DNA from: Candidatus Nanoanaerosalina archaeon
GTDB taxonomy: Archaea; Nanohalarchaeota; Nanosalinia; Nanosalinales; Nanoanaerosalinaceae
Length of the DNA stretch: 17,982 nt
Direction: 5' to 3'
Assembly: GCA_022729275.1 (NCBI GenBank)
Contig: JALDAH010000016.1
Span: forward strand, 1 to 17,982
Shown here piece by piece: positions 6,223 to 13,371 of this stretch. A model generated the notes under the pieces. It was not told where the DNA came from. It worked only from the letters and a program-made list of their open reading frames with translations, and ran no database searches. Position numbers and translations under genes: made by a program. Position 1 is the first letter of the stretch; each line of letters begins with the position of its first letter.

Positions 6223-6507
6223 TTATTGACGTATAGCCTCTTTAATCTTTTCCGGCTGGAAACCTATAATTATTTTCTCACCCACTTTTGTCTGTGGTAC
6301 ACTTCTTTTTCCCGACATTTCAATCATCTTTTTTGCCTTTTCTTTGTTTTCTGCAACGTTGTGTTCTTCATATTCTATTTTTTCAGAGTTAAACCATTTT
6401 TTTATCTTGGTGCAGTAAGGACACATTGGCGTTGTGAAAACTTCAATTTTTTCTCCTTTTTTACTCTGTCCATTCTTCTTTTCCTCATTAAAATCATCTA
6501 ATTTCAT
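6223..6507 (-). CDS. Glutaredoxin-like protein with charged N-terminal extension
   Basis: This is a 94-residue protein from ATG 6507; a GTG at 6516 is a possible alternative. A hydrophilic Lys/Glu-rich extension (1-20) precedes the thioredoxin fold. The active site is CPYC (C29, C32), and the cis-proline motif is RSVPQT (68-73, P71), followed by IIIGFQPEK. It shares HNVAENKEKAKKM with the other glutaredoxin-like protein, but its extension and SVPQT (closer to classical glutaredoxin) set it apart. It is followed after 7 nt by an HTH gene and is divergent from the thioredoxin reductase gene, which suggests joint control of a thiol-redox system. Confidence 0.92.
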   Translation of the reverse strand: MKLDDFNEEKKNGQSKKGEKIEVFTTPMCPYCTKIKKWFNSEKIEYEEHNVAENKEKAKKMIEMSGKRSVPQTKVGEKIIIGFQPEKIKEAIRQ

Positions 6508-6554
6508 AAAAACCACTTAATGTTACAATTAGTTCAACAATTAAACACAAATAG

Positions 6555-6560
6555 TTATAA
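6555..6560. promoter_or_regulatory. Palindromic TATA candidate in divergent redox promoter
   Basis: TTATAA reads the same on both strands and lies between the divergent glutaredoxin (ATG 6507) and thioredoxin reductase (ATG 6615) genes. It could serve either direction, with predicted starts near 6530 (minus) and 6585 (plus). The plus-strand leader would then contain GAGGT at 6602-6606, 8 nt before ATG 6615. A second AT-rich element at 6579-6592 is also possible. Confidence 0.4.
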
Positions 6561-6614
6561 GTCTTTGTCCGCTAAAAGTAAATATTATAAGAATCAACAT
6601 AGAGGTCATAATTT

Positions 6615-7535
6615 ATGGAAGAAAGAAAGCTAACGATAATCGGTGGAGGACCTGCAGGGTGTTCCGCAGCGATATATGCAGTCAGAAGCAATGTAGAAAC
6701 CCTACTTATTACTGAAGACTTTGGAGGTCAACTGATGCTCACAGACCATATATCAAATTATCTAGGATTCAAAAAAGAATCAGGATTCAGTATTTCGGAG
6801 AAGTTCGAAGAACACGTTAAAGACTACGACATTGAAATAATGATGGAAAAAGCGGAACAGGTGGAAAAAAAGGACGGTCAATTCCTAATAAGAACCACGG
6901 GAGAAGACATACTCTCCGAAACAATCATCATAGCGGTCGGTACAAAGGCCAAAAAACTTGATGCTAAAGGAGAAAAAGAATTCTTGAACAATGGTGTGGG
7001 ATACTGCGCACTTTGTGACGGACCGTTATACAGAGACAAAGACGTAGCAGTAATAGGTGGAGGTTATTCAGGTACAGAAGCCGCTATATATTTATCAAAC
7101 ATCGCAAATAAAGTTTATCTCATAAATGCAGGAGATGAACTCACAGGCGAACCTATAACAGTCGATAAAATACCAGAGCAGGATAACATTGAAGTAATAA
7201 ACAAAGCTCTCACAAAAGAATTCTTCGGGGAAGAAATGTTAAAGGGATTGAGATATGAGGAAAGAGAAACAGGAGAAATTAAAGAGATAAATGTAGATGG
7301 TGCGATGATTGAAATCGGTAGAGAACCTCGTTCGGAAATAATAAATTTCGTTGATAAGACGGATGAAGGTAAGATAAAAAGCGATAATTATTGTAGAACC
7401 TCTGTAGAAGGATTTTATGCTGCTGGTGATGTTTCAACGATAGAAGAAGAACAGGCAATAGTAGCGGCATCAGATGGATGTAAAGCTGCTTTACAGGCTG
7501 TCAGGTACCTCAAAGAGAATAATAAAAACGATTAA
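6615..7535 (+). CDS. trxB: Thioredoxin reductase-like flavoprotein
   Basis: This 306-residue protein has the low-molecular-weight thioredoxin reductase length and order: FAD-binding IIGGGPAGCSAA (8-19), redox-active CALC (C131, C134; usually CATC), a second nucleotide fold VIGGGYSGTEAA (146-157) and AAGDVS (269-274). The HRRxxxR motif that binds the NADPH 2'-phosphate in classical enzymes is missing; VYLINAGDELTGEP (167-180) stands there. The electron donor may therefore be NADH or another carrier (inference). GAGGT lies 8 nt before ATG 6615. It is divergent from one glutaredoxin-like gene and near another, its likely protein partners. The stop overlaps the convergent DUF483 gene by 4 nt. Confidence 0.92.
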   Translation: MEERKLTIIGGGPAGCSAAIYAVRSNVETLLITEDFGGQLMLTDHISNYLGFKKESGFSISEKFEEHVKDYDIEIMMEKAEQVEKKDGQFLIRTTGEDILSETIIIAVGTKAKKLDAKGEKEFLNNGVGYCALCDGPLYRDKDVAVIGGGYSGTEAAIYLSNIANKVYLINAGDELTGEPITVDKIPEQDNIEVINKALTKEFFGEEMLKGLRYEERETGEIKEINVDGAMIEIGREPRSEIINFVDKTDEGKIKSDNYCRTSVEGFYAAGDVSTIEEEQAIVAASDGCKAALQAVRYLKENNKND

Positions 7536-8545
7536 AAGAGGATGTTCTCAAAGGGGTAATCTTTCTCCACTCTTCCTATCTCTTTACCTCCATCAAAAAC
7601 TTTAAAGAAATTTTTATTCATGACCAGTCTGTTGCCTTTTTCCAGCATTTTCTGGGTTCTTTCCATCTTTTCTCTCAAATCATCTGTTAAACCTCCATAG
7701 AAAACATCATCCGAAAAAGAAATCTTGTGGAAATCACTGTATTTTACCTCGTTTCTCTCCTTCTCTCCATCAAGTAGAAAAAATTCCGAATAAAACCAGA
7801 AAAGCGAGTTAAGCCTCAAAAAATATCTTCTTAGATCTGCATAATACCTGTCTTCTTCGCTCAATAATCTTAAAATTTTTTTTGCGTAATCTATGCTCTC
7901 CTTACAGTCAAGACTGCAGGGAACATGTGATACAAGTGGTTTAACTGTGTAGATGTTCAATATATCTGATACATCTTTACTGTTTCGAAAAGATCTTATG
8001 TGAGCCTTGGACCATGTCATACTTTCTTTCATAGCTTCTATATTCCCAATATTACCAGACAAAGACTCGCCAAAGTCCAGGCAACATTCTGGATAGCCCA
8101 TAACTTTCCCAAATTTTCTTGAGAACTCGTCTGCACGATCCCATGTCTTACTTTTTTTCAAAAAGAATTCCTCCGATCTACTGTTCAGAGATGTTTCAAA
8201 TGATATCGAAAAAGAAACCATCCCCTCTCTATTATCATCTATATCAACAACCTCGCAGAAGTCATTTGGACTATTGATAAGGTATTTGTAAGGTGATATA
8301 GTATAATTCAACCCATAAATAATTTCAAGTTTATTTAATGATCTCTTTAGTCTGTCAAGATCTTTATCAAAACAATTATCCTGCATAACAGGTTTGATAC
8401 CTCCCAAAACACCTATAATCTCATCTATATCCGATTCTTCGATTAAAAACTCAGGTATGTATGTCTTCCCATCTTCCAGTCTATCTCTATTGGAAAAAAC
8501 ATTTTCTCTCTTTCTTATCTCATCGATTTTTTCAGAAATAATCAT
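7532..8545 (-). CDS. DUF483 family protein
   Basis: This 337-residue soluble protein carries the two hallmark motifs of the mainly archaeal DUF483 family: GYPECC (150-155) and HVPCSLDCKES (207-217). Conserved C154, C155, C210 and C214 plus H207 could bind metal, but this is not established. The N-terminal third (1-125) is variable, and no enzymatic motif is recognisable. The start at ATG 8545 has AAGGT just upstream in the 12-nt gap after RNase Z. It is thus probably the last gene of an operon with the G10 methyltransferase and RNase Z, and a link to RNA metabolism is possible by association only. Confidence 0.85.
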   Translation of the reverse strand: MIISEKIDEIRKRENVFSNRDRLEDGKTYIPEFLIEESDIDEIIGVLGGIKPVMQDNCFDKDLDRLKRSLNKLEIIYGLNYTISPYKYLINSPNDFCEVVDIDDNREGMVSFSISFETSLNSRSEEFFLKKSKTWDRADEFSRKFGKVMGYPECCLDFGESLSGNIGNIEAMKESMTWSKAHIRSFRNSKDVSDILNIYTVKPLVSHVPCSLDCKESIDYAKKILRLLSEEDRYYADLRRYFLRLNSLFWFYSEFFLLDGEKERNEVKYSDFHKISFSDDVFYGGLTDDLREKMERTQKMLEKGNRLVMNKNFFKVFDGGKEIGRVEKDYPFENILF

Positions 8546-8557
8546 TTTTTACCTTTT

Positions 8558-9466
8558 TTATGGTCTGTGTGGTTTAATCTCGAATTTTTGACCGTCTTCA
8601 GCTGCCACAACGTTTTCGAATACACTTGAGGCTTCTTCCAAAAGTTTTCTTGTAGAATTGGCGAATCTTCTAGAAAAATGTGTCAACACAAGTTTTTTTA
8701 CACCGGCCTTTTTTGCAACTTTTGCTGCTTGGAGAGCTGAACTATGGCCATACCTTCCCTCCTGCCTCAGTTCCTCCGTAAAAGTTGAATCATGGACAAG
8801 AAGATCGGCGTCCCTAGATTCTTTTATTATGTTCTCAGAAAATTCGGTATCTCCTGTATAAACTATTTTCCTTCCTTTTACTACGCTTACAAGCTGTTCA
8901 GGCCTATATGTCTCTCCATCTATCTTGACTTCTTTACCCTCTTTAAGTATACCTATCTCCTGACATGGTTCAAGACCAAGTTCCTCCATCTTCTTCCTTG
9001 AAACCTTTTTCTTGCTTTTCTCCTCAAATACATAACCTACGGAGGTGACCCTGTGTTTTGTCTCCACTGCCTTAACCTGAAAATCTTTGTCCTCCACTAC
9101 ATCCCCTGGCTCTAGATTCTCTGCAAAAATGTCGTAGTTCCTGTTGTAGTATCCAAGTTCAAGGAGTTTCTTAGTAAATTCTTCAGTCCTCTCAGGACCA
9201 TATATAAAGAGAGGTCTCTCTCTTCCTTCCATTCCCATTGTCTGTACAAGCCCAAGAAGACCTGAAAAATGATCGGCATGCCAGTGAGTGATAAATATTT
9301 TGTCTATGTTCATCAGACCAAGGTTGTGAATCATCAAACTTTTCTGTGTTCCCTCTCCACAGTCGAACAACATCTTATCTCCCTGAAAGTTCAAAAAATT
9401 AGATGAAAGATTTCTCTTGTCGGTTGGTACTGCGGAGGATGTTCCCAGTGTATAAAATTCGATCAT
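8558..9466 (-). CDS. rnz: Ribonuclease Z (tRNA 3'-processing endonuclease)
   Basis: This 302-residue metallo-beta-lactamase fold protein is the normal size of short-form tRNase Z. Landmarks in order: GTSSAVPTDKRN (8-19), including the PTxxRN loop; the HxHxDH zinc motif HWHADH (61-66); MGMEGRERP, leading into the flexible arm (about 78-170); H138; YTGDTEF with D206; GHSS with H241; and LTHFSRR with H263. The enzyme cuts pre-tRNA after the discriminator base so that CCA can be added; the tRNA-Glu here lacks an encoded CCA. It sits 24 nt after the G10 methyltransferase gene and 12 nt before DUF483, as the middle gene of an apparent operon. I see no clear Shine-Dalgarno site. Confidence 0.96.
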   Translation of the reverse strand: MIEFYTLGTSSAVPTDKRNLSSNFLNFQGDKMLFDCGEGTQKSLMIHNLGLMNIDKIFITHWHADHFSGLLGLVQTMGMEGRERPLFIYGPERTEEFTKKLLELGYYNRNYDIFAENLEPGDVVEDKDFQVKAVETKHRVTSVGYVFEEKSKKKVSRKKMEELGLEPCQEIGILKEGKEVKIDGETYRPEQLVSVVKGRKIVYTGDTEFSENIIKESRDADLLVHDSTFTEELRQEGRYGHSSALQAAKVAKKAGVKKLVLTHFSRRFANSTRKLLEEASSVFENVVAAEDGQKFEIKPHRP

Positions 9467-9490
9467 GTTTTATGTAGTAGTGTATCAACA

Positions 9491-10450
9491 TTAAAGGTTT
9501 TGTGGATTCAAAATGTAAATATATCTGTCCAAGCTTCTATGTACAAAGTATTTAAAATCAGGTTTTAAACCACATAATTCCTCCTTATTGACCATAAATA
9601 CTATTCTGTCAGTACCAATTTTTTTACCGTTCTCAATAATGTTTTTTACCATCTCTTCCATTCCCAAGTTTTTCTTTGATGCTCTTCCATAAGGAAGATC
9701 TGTTACTATAACATCTGCATCTCCGATAGTCAACATTTTTTCAAAAGCATCTCCCTCGATAATTTCTTTTTCCTTAATTTCAAAATGTTCTAAATTTCTA
9801 ATACAACCTTTAACCATCTTAGGATCTTTGTCTATCCCTTTAACCTTAACACCTATCATACCTGCTTCTATCAAGATACCTCCTGTTCCACAAAAAGGAT
9901 CAAGTAAAAAATTTCCATTTTTTACTCCAGAGAGGTTTACGAGACATCTTGCAAGTTTTGGGTGTAGAGAGACAGGTGAAGAAAAGGGTCTTAGATGACT
10001 TCTTCTCTCCTCAAATGACTCTCCATCGTTCTCAAATACTTTTCTCGATAAAAACACTTTATTCTCAGTTACAAATGCTCTAAAAACATTTTCAGGTTCT
10101 TCTAAATCCACATAATTGTTTTTTCCACCAAGCTTCTCACCGATCTTTGCAGCTAGTTCTCTCTTGTCCACACAATCTCCTTCAATGATATAAGGTCTCA
10201 CAGCAAAACTTCCATCGATATCTATGTCTTTCAGATCGGGTATTGAATCTATACTGAATTTTTTGACCATTTCAGAGACCTCTTTGGTGTAAGCAAGCCT
10301 AGAAAAATCGATGTCTCCTGCTCGGAAAAAAACTGTTTTATTCTTCTTCTCCATTACTGAATAATCATTCGAAACTGTTCCTATTACGGCCTCCAGTTCC
10401 GCCAAGGGTATCTTGTTGTGTTCACCTGACAAAACACCGATGTAATACAT
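9491..10450 (-). CDS. trmG10: tRNA (guanine-N2)-methyltransferase, Trm-G10 type (THUMP domain)
   Basis: This 319-residue protein starts at ATG 10450 (MYYIGVLSGEHNKIPLAELEA, the usual family N-terminus); a longer frame adds 10 atypical residues. A THUMP RNA-binding region covers about 50-135. R154-P..SSPVSLHPKLARCLVNLSG (to 175) leads into the Rossmann methyltransferase with SAM motif DPFCGTGGILIEA (184-196) and catalytic DLPYG (251-255), typical of exocyclic amino N-methylation. Archaeal Trm-G10 makes m2G and m2,2G at tRNA position 10; the tRNA-Glu in this window has a G there. It is the first gene of the operon with RNase Z. Its TATA candidate (ATAAAATA) lies in the divergent gap about 33 nt upstream. 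Confidence 0.93.
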   Translation of the reverse strand: MYYIGVLSGEHNKIPLAELEAVIGTVSNDYSVMEKKNKTVFFRAGDIDFSRLAYTKEVSEMVKKFSIDSIPDLKDIDIDGSFAVRPYIIEGDCVDKRELAAKIGEKLGGKNNYVDLEEPENVFRAFVTENKVFLSRKVFENDGESFEERRSHLRPFSSPVSLHPKLARCLVNLSGVKNGNFLLDPFCGTGGILIEAGMIGVKVKGIDKDPKMVKGCIRNLEHFEIKEKEIIEGDAFEKMLTIGDADVIVTDLPYGRASKKNLGMEEMVKNIIENGKKIGTDRIVFMVNKEELCGLKPDFKYFVHRSLDRYIYILNPQNL

Positions 10451-10454
10451 AAAG

Positions 10455-10467
10455 CTTATTTTAATAT
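10455..10467 (+). promoter_or_regulatory. TATA candidate for leaderless presenilin-like gene
   Basis: CTTATTTTAATAT is centred about 30 nt upstream of ATG 10491. No Shine-Dalgarno site precedes that ATG, so a leaderless transcript is likely. The 40-bp gap also holds the opposite-facing TATA candidate of the methyltransferase gene (10476-10490). Confidence 0.45.
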
Positions 10468-10490
10468 CAATCCTTAACAATATTTTATTG

Positions 10491-11342
10491 ATGGACAGAA
10501 AAAAATTTTACATACCTCTTATATTCATCACCAGTCATCTTATGGGTCTTGTTGCAGGTCTAAAAAGTCTTCCCACATATATGACCGAGGGTACAGATGT
10601 CGTAGGAGCTGATCCTATCTCAGGTGTTTATCTTCTGTTCATGATCGGTGTCGCTACTGCTCTCATGCTTCTACTGTTGAAGTTTCGCAAAAATTCTCTT
10701 ATAAAAATATGGTTCAACACCGCTATATTCTTGACTATCTTCGTTTTTTTCTCAACCGTATTTAACGTCTTTTATGCTCTGATAACCACTCTTATGCTCT
10801 TTGTTATCAGACATTTCACCAGGGATATAAGTCTAAGAAATATCATAGATATATTTGCATTTGCCGGAGCAGGTGCGCTTTTTGGAACAATGATTGGTTT
10901 CATCCCTGCCCTGATATTTCTCTTTCTTCTCGCTATCTACGATTTTGTATCAGTATTTATAACCGGCCACATGATAGATCTTGCGAAAGGTGGTCTTGAC
11001 ACTGAAACATTTATGGGGATAATATATGCTGATAAAACTCCAAGCAAGGACAAAAAAATCGTTGAAAAAGATGAGGAGACAGCCAAGTTTAAGAAGAAAG
11101 ATAAAGGTATCAGTATAGTTGGTGGAGGAGACGTGATCGCTCCCATGATATTTTCTGTCAGCCTTTTAAAAAGTTTCCCTGTCTACACATCTTTGATGGC
11201 GTCTTTCGGTAGCATGTTAGGTTTAATAGTCCTGATGAACTACAAATCTAACAAGGAGTTTCTGCCAGCGATACCGACAATCGCAGGTTTCAGTGTGTTA
11301 GGTTTTCTACTTTCCTTGCCTCTAGTTTATTTCTTTGGATAG
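10491..11342 (+). CDS. Presenilin/signal-peptide-peptidase-like intramembrane aspartyl protease
   Basis: This 283-residue protein starts at ATG 10491 (a TTG lies just before). It has about nine hydrophobic segments. The GxGD-protease signature is complete: YD at 150-151 (LAIYDF, catalytic D151), GGGD at 211-214 (IVGGGDVIAP, catalytic D214), and PAIP at 259-262 in place of the usual PALP. A Lys-rich hydrophilic loop (about 165-205) separates the two aspartates, as in archaeal presenilin homologs (PSH). These enzymes cut transmembrane helices inside the membrane; eukaryotic relatives process signal peptides and Notch/APP. The archaeal substrate is unknown. It is divergent from the G10 methyltransferase gene and ends 3 nt from the convergent rnp4 gene. 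Confidence 0.9.
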   Translation: MDRKKFYIPLIFITSHLMGLVAGLKSLPTYMTEGTDVVGADPISGVYLLFMIGVATALMLLLLKFRKNSLIKIWFNTAIFLTIFVFFSTVFNVFYALITTLMLFVIRHFTRDISLRNIIDIFAFAGAGALFGTMIGFIPALIFLFLLAIYDFVSVFITGHMIDLAKGGLDTETFMGIIYADKTPSKDKKIVEKDEETAKFKKKDKGISIVGGGDVIAPMIFSVSLLKSFPVYTSLMASFGSMLGLIVLMNYKSNKEFLPAIPTIAGFSVLGFLLSLPLVYFFG

Positions 11343-11345
11343 TGA

Positions 11346-11645
11346 TCAATAAGGATACCTCTTTACATTCCCACATTTTTGGCATGTTACAACTTTATTA
11401 TTCTGCTTAGAATCCAATCTGACCCTGCAGTTATATCCAGGAACAAGAAAACTGTTACAGTCCCTACATATCCTACGTCTAAACTCTTCAGGTATCGAAA
11501 CATTGTGTTTCATACCTATATTTCTAGCAATCTCAACGTATCTATCTGATAAATCGCTGTCAACCTCAAAAATCTCTTCAGCCTGTTGAAAAAGGATATC
11601 AATTCTTTCTCTGGCTATCCTTTTTATCTCTTTCTTCGAAATCAT
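11346..11645 (-). CDS. rnp4: RNase P protein component 4 (Rpp21/Rpr2 family)
   Basis: This 99-residue protein starts at ATG 11645 (MISKKEIKRIARERI), the usual family N-terminus; upstream in-frame codons are rejected. An N-terminal helical region (ARERIDILFQQAE, then LSDRYVEIARNIGMKHNVSIP) is followed by a zinc ribbon with C60, C63, C88 and C91 (CRDC...CQKC) and the C-terminal KRYPY. Rnp4 pairs with Rnp1 to support the specificity domain of the RNase P RNA, which removes tRNA 5' leaders. A CTTTAAAC box centred 27 nt upstream overlaps the stop codon of the preceding gene, so the message is probably leaderless and separately started. Confidence 0.93.
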   Translation of the reverse strand: MISKKEIKRIARERIDILFQQAEEIFEVDSDLSDRYVEIARNIGMKHNVSIPEEFRRRICRDCNSFLVPGYNCRVRLDSKQNNKVVTCQKCGNVKRYPY

Positions 11646-11668
11646 CAAACTATTTTTATTATCAAAAT

Positions 11669-11676
11669 GTTTAAAG
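11669..11676 (-). promoter_or_regulatory. TATA box of rnp4, overlapping upstream stop codon
   Basis: CTTTAAAC on the minus strand is centred 27 nt before ATG 11645. It includes the TAA stop (11671-11673) of the upstream membrane-protein gene. No Shine-Dalgarno site precedes rnp4, which fits leaderless transcription. Confidence 0.5.
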
Positions 11677-11955
11677 TCTGAACTTATTCCAAAACATGAA
11701 ACATGAAACACACAGTACCGATGAACTCAGGAGAAACAAAACTTCTGAACCAGGTTCCAATATCTGAATCTCAAGGTTTTGGCCAATTACAAATGCTAAA
11801 TTAGAGACCGAAAACAATACAAGAGCCACATAAAGTAGTTTCCATTCCTTAAAGTTCTCACCACCCACAAATTCAGCATGGAAAAAATAGGCTGCCAGGG
11901 CCGATAACAAGAACAAAAAAATTGTCAAACTAATAAAAATCGTTGTAAGTCCCAT
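11671..11955 (-). CDS. Small three-TM membrane protein (pair member 2), unknown function
   Basis: This 94-residue, mostly hydrophobic protein has spans at about 3-25, 39-58 and 71-89. Between the first two is AEFVGGENFKEWK (27-39). Its start shares one nucleotide with the previous stop (TGATG), so translation is probably coupled. Length, topology and the pattern EF....EN....WK match the gene immediately upstream, suggesting an old tandem duplication. Two cysteines in the last span (LCVSC) are not shared. No family recognised. Confidence 0.75.
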   Translation of the reverse strand: MGLTTIFISLTIFLFLLSALAAYFFHAEFVGGENFKEWKLLYVALVLFSVSNLAFVIGQNLEIQILEPGSEVLFLLSSSVLCVSCFMFWNKFRL

Positions 11956-12248
11956 CAGTATTTTCCCTCCTTTGAATCATAAAAACCTTTAGCAAAACCT
12001 GTCAATATAACTATAGCGCCTATAAAGTTTAAAGTTGAAAAAACAAGATATAAACCCGTATCTAACAGAGATGTAAACAAGAAATATCCCAGAAAGCCTA
12101 ATCCTATGATAATAAAACCTAAAGAAATAATCTTCCAGGTTACAGGAGCATTTTCTATGAAAAACTCTTCTCCGTACATGTAGAAAAAGAAAGCTGATAT
12201 AAACATCAATAAAGCTGACAATCCACCAATAACCACTGTCACTACCAT
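11955..12248 (-). CDS. Small three-TM membrane protein (pair member 1), unknown function
   Basis: This 97-residue protein has spans at about 4-24, 39-59 and 66-87. The first loop reads GEEFFIENAPVTWK (26-39) and the C-terminal tail is short and charged (DSKEGKY). The start at ATG 12248 has GGAG 10 nt upstream and a TATA-like ACTTAAATATGG about 37 nt upstream, giving the pair its own promoter in the 67-bp gap after the transporter gene. The partner gene begins inside its stop codon. The shared topology suggests a heteromeric membrane complex, which is inference only. Confidence 0.78.
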   Translation of the reverse strand: MVVTVVIGGLSALLMFISAFFFYMYGEEFFIENAPVTWKIISLGFIIIGLGFLGYFLFTSLLDTGLYLVFSTLNFIGAIVILTGFAKGFYDSKEGKY

Positions 12249-12315
12249 ATAACTTAATCTCCACTTTTTAATTTTGAAACCATATTTAAGTATCTAACAT
12301 AGGATAGTTTCTTCA

Positions 12316-13317
12316 TCAAATAAGTCCAAGCTGTTCCTGAACTATATGCTTAAATGTTATTAAAATAATAGGGCCCAAAATAAGGCCTTTAACACCGAAA
12401 ACTAGGACTCCTGACATAAAACCTAGTAAAAATATTAGATAACTTTCATCTATTTTTGAAGCACCAAGATACGGAAGTATGAATGCCTCAGGTATTATAG
12501 CAAGGAAGAATATACCAAAAATTGTCAACAAGAATGCGAACAACGTCTCACCCATAACAAAATAATAGAAAATTATAGGTATCAGGAAAACTGCTGAAGT
12601 AAAACCTCTGAAAAATGCTGCTAAACCTGCTCCTATTGCCCATAACCAGAAAAATGGTAATGGATGACCTAAAAATATCATACCTAACAAATAAAACCCT
12701 ATAGCAGCTATAGCCATTGTGATAATGGAATAAGTACCATATATAACGAAAACATCTTTTATAAGTTGTTCAACATACTCAATTATTTTGGTTATAAACT
12801 CTCTGTCCTCTTTATCCAGTTTCTCAAGGATTGACATGAATATATCATAAACTTTCTCACCATCTCTGTATGAAAAAAACAAGACTATAAAAAATATCAA
12901 TGCATTCAACAACATTAAATGTGCCTGTGAAACAACTCTAAAGATTAAATCTCTTATATTACCTTCCAAGATTATAAATCCTTGACTGACATACTCTGAA
13001 AGAGCTTCAAGTTCATAAGTAATCAAAAATGCTTCAACAGCCTCACTGGCTCGTTCAGAGAGAGTTATTATTTCAAGCGTGACAAGTGATGCATGGGTAA
13101 CGATAAAGTAAAGACCTCCAAAAACAATCCCCACTATTATTATAGAAAGAACTATACCCACAAATTTCTTGTTCAATTTTTTTCCCAGTCTCTTAACAAG
13201 TATCTTCAACGCATAAGCTGTAATCAGTCCAAAAAAGATGGCATCAAAAAAAGGTGTAAGTATATATATCGACACAAGTGCCAGAAATCCAAGAACAGCA
13301 AGTTTCAACTTGTCCAT
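12316..13317 (-). CDS. AI-2E family transporter (PF01594-like membrane protein)
   Basis: This 333-residue protein starts at ATG 13317, with a TATA-like element centred exactly 27 nt upstream and no Shine-Dalgarno site. Hydrophobic segments at the N-terminus (LAVLGFLALVSIYILTPFF) are followed by a long amphipathic stretch (about 80-135), then a dense membrane region. Family-typical parts include ALIFFIVLFFSYRDGEK, the loop EYVEQLIKDVFVIYG, GLAAFFRGFTSAVFLIPII, and the C-terminal GLILGPIILITFKHIV. The family was named after a proposed autoinducer-2 exporter, but members include ion antiporters; the substrate here cannot be read. It is divergent from fxsA. Confidence 0.88.
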   Translation of the reverse strand: MDKLKLAVLGFLALVSIYILTPFFDAIFFGLITAYALKILVKRLGKKLNKKFVGIVLSIIIVGIVFGGLYFIVTHASLVTLEIITLSERASEAVEAFLITYELEALSEYVSQGFIILEGNIRDLIFRVVSQAHLMLLNALIFFIVLFFSYRDGEKVYDIFMSILEKLDKEDREFITKIIEYVEQLIKDVFVIYGTYSIITMAIAAIGFYLLGMIFLGHPLPFFWLWAIGAGLAAFFRGFTSAVFLIPIIFYYFVMGETLFAFLLTIFGIFFLAIIPEAFILPYLGASKIDESYLIFLLGFMSGVLVFGVKGLILGPIILITFKHIVQEQLGLI

Positions 13318-13339
13318 TAACAAACAATTGGATAGACAA

Positions 13340-13349
13340 CTTTATGAAA
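13340..13349. promoter_or_regulatory. Shared TATA element between two divergent leaderless genes
   Basis: CTTTATGAAA on the plus strand reads TTTCATAAAG on the minus strand. Its centre (13344.5) is the exact midpoint between ATG 13317 (minus) and ATG 13372 (plus), about 27 nt from each. One near-symmetric element could thus place both transcription starts at the start codons. No Shine-Dalgarno sites are evident. Confidence 0.5.
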
Positions 13350-13371
13350 ATTATCAGTGAATATATCAAAC

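Noticed and set aside
10451..10480. Longer start for the G10 methyltransferase
   Set aside because: The additional ten residues are not part of the family N-terminus, and they would cover the divergent promoter.
11646..11711. Longer start for Rnp4
   Set aside because: The additional residues are encoded by promoter and upstream-gene sequence; ATG 11645 has a TATA box at the right distance and gives the family N-terminus.
11989..12264. Minus-strand 91-codon frame
   Set aside because: Out-of-frame shadow of the 97-residue three-TM protein; its Tyr/Phe/Arg-rich translation has no sensible membrane topology.
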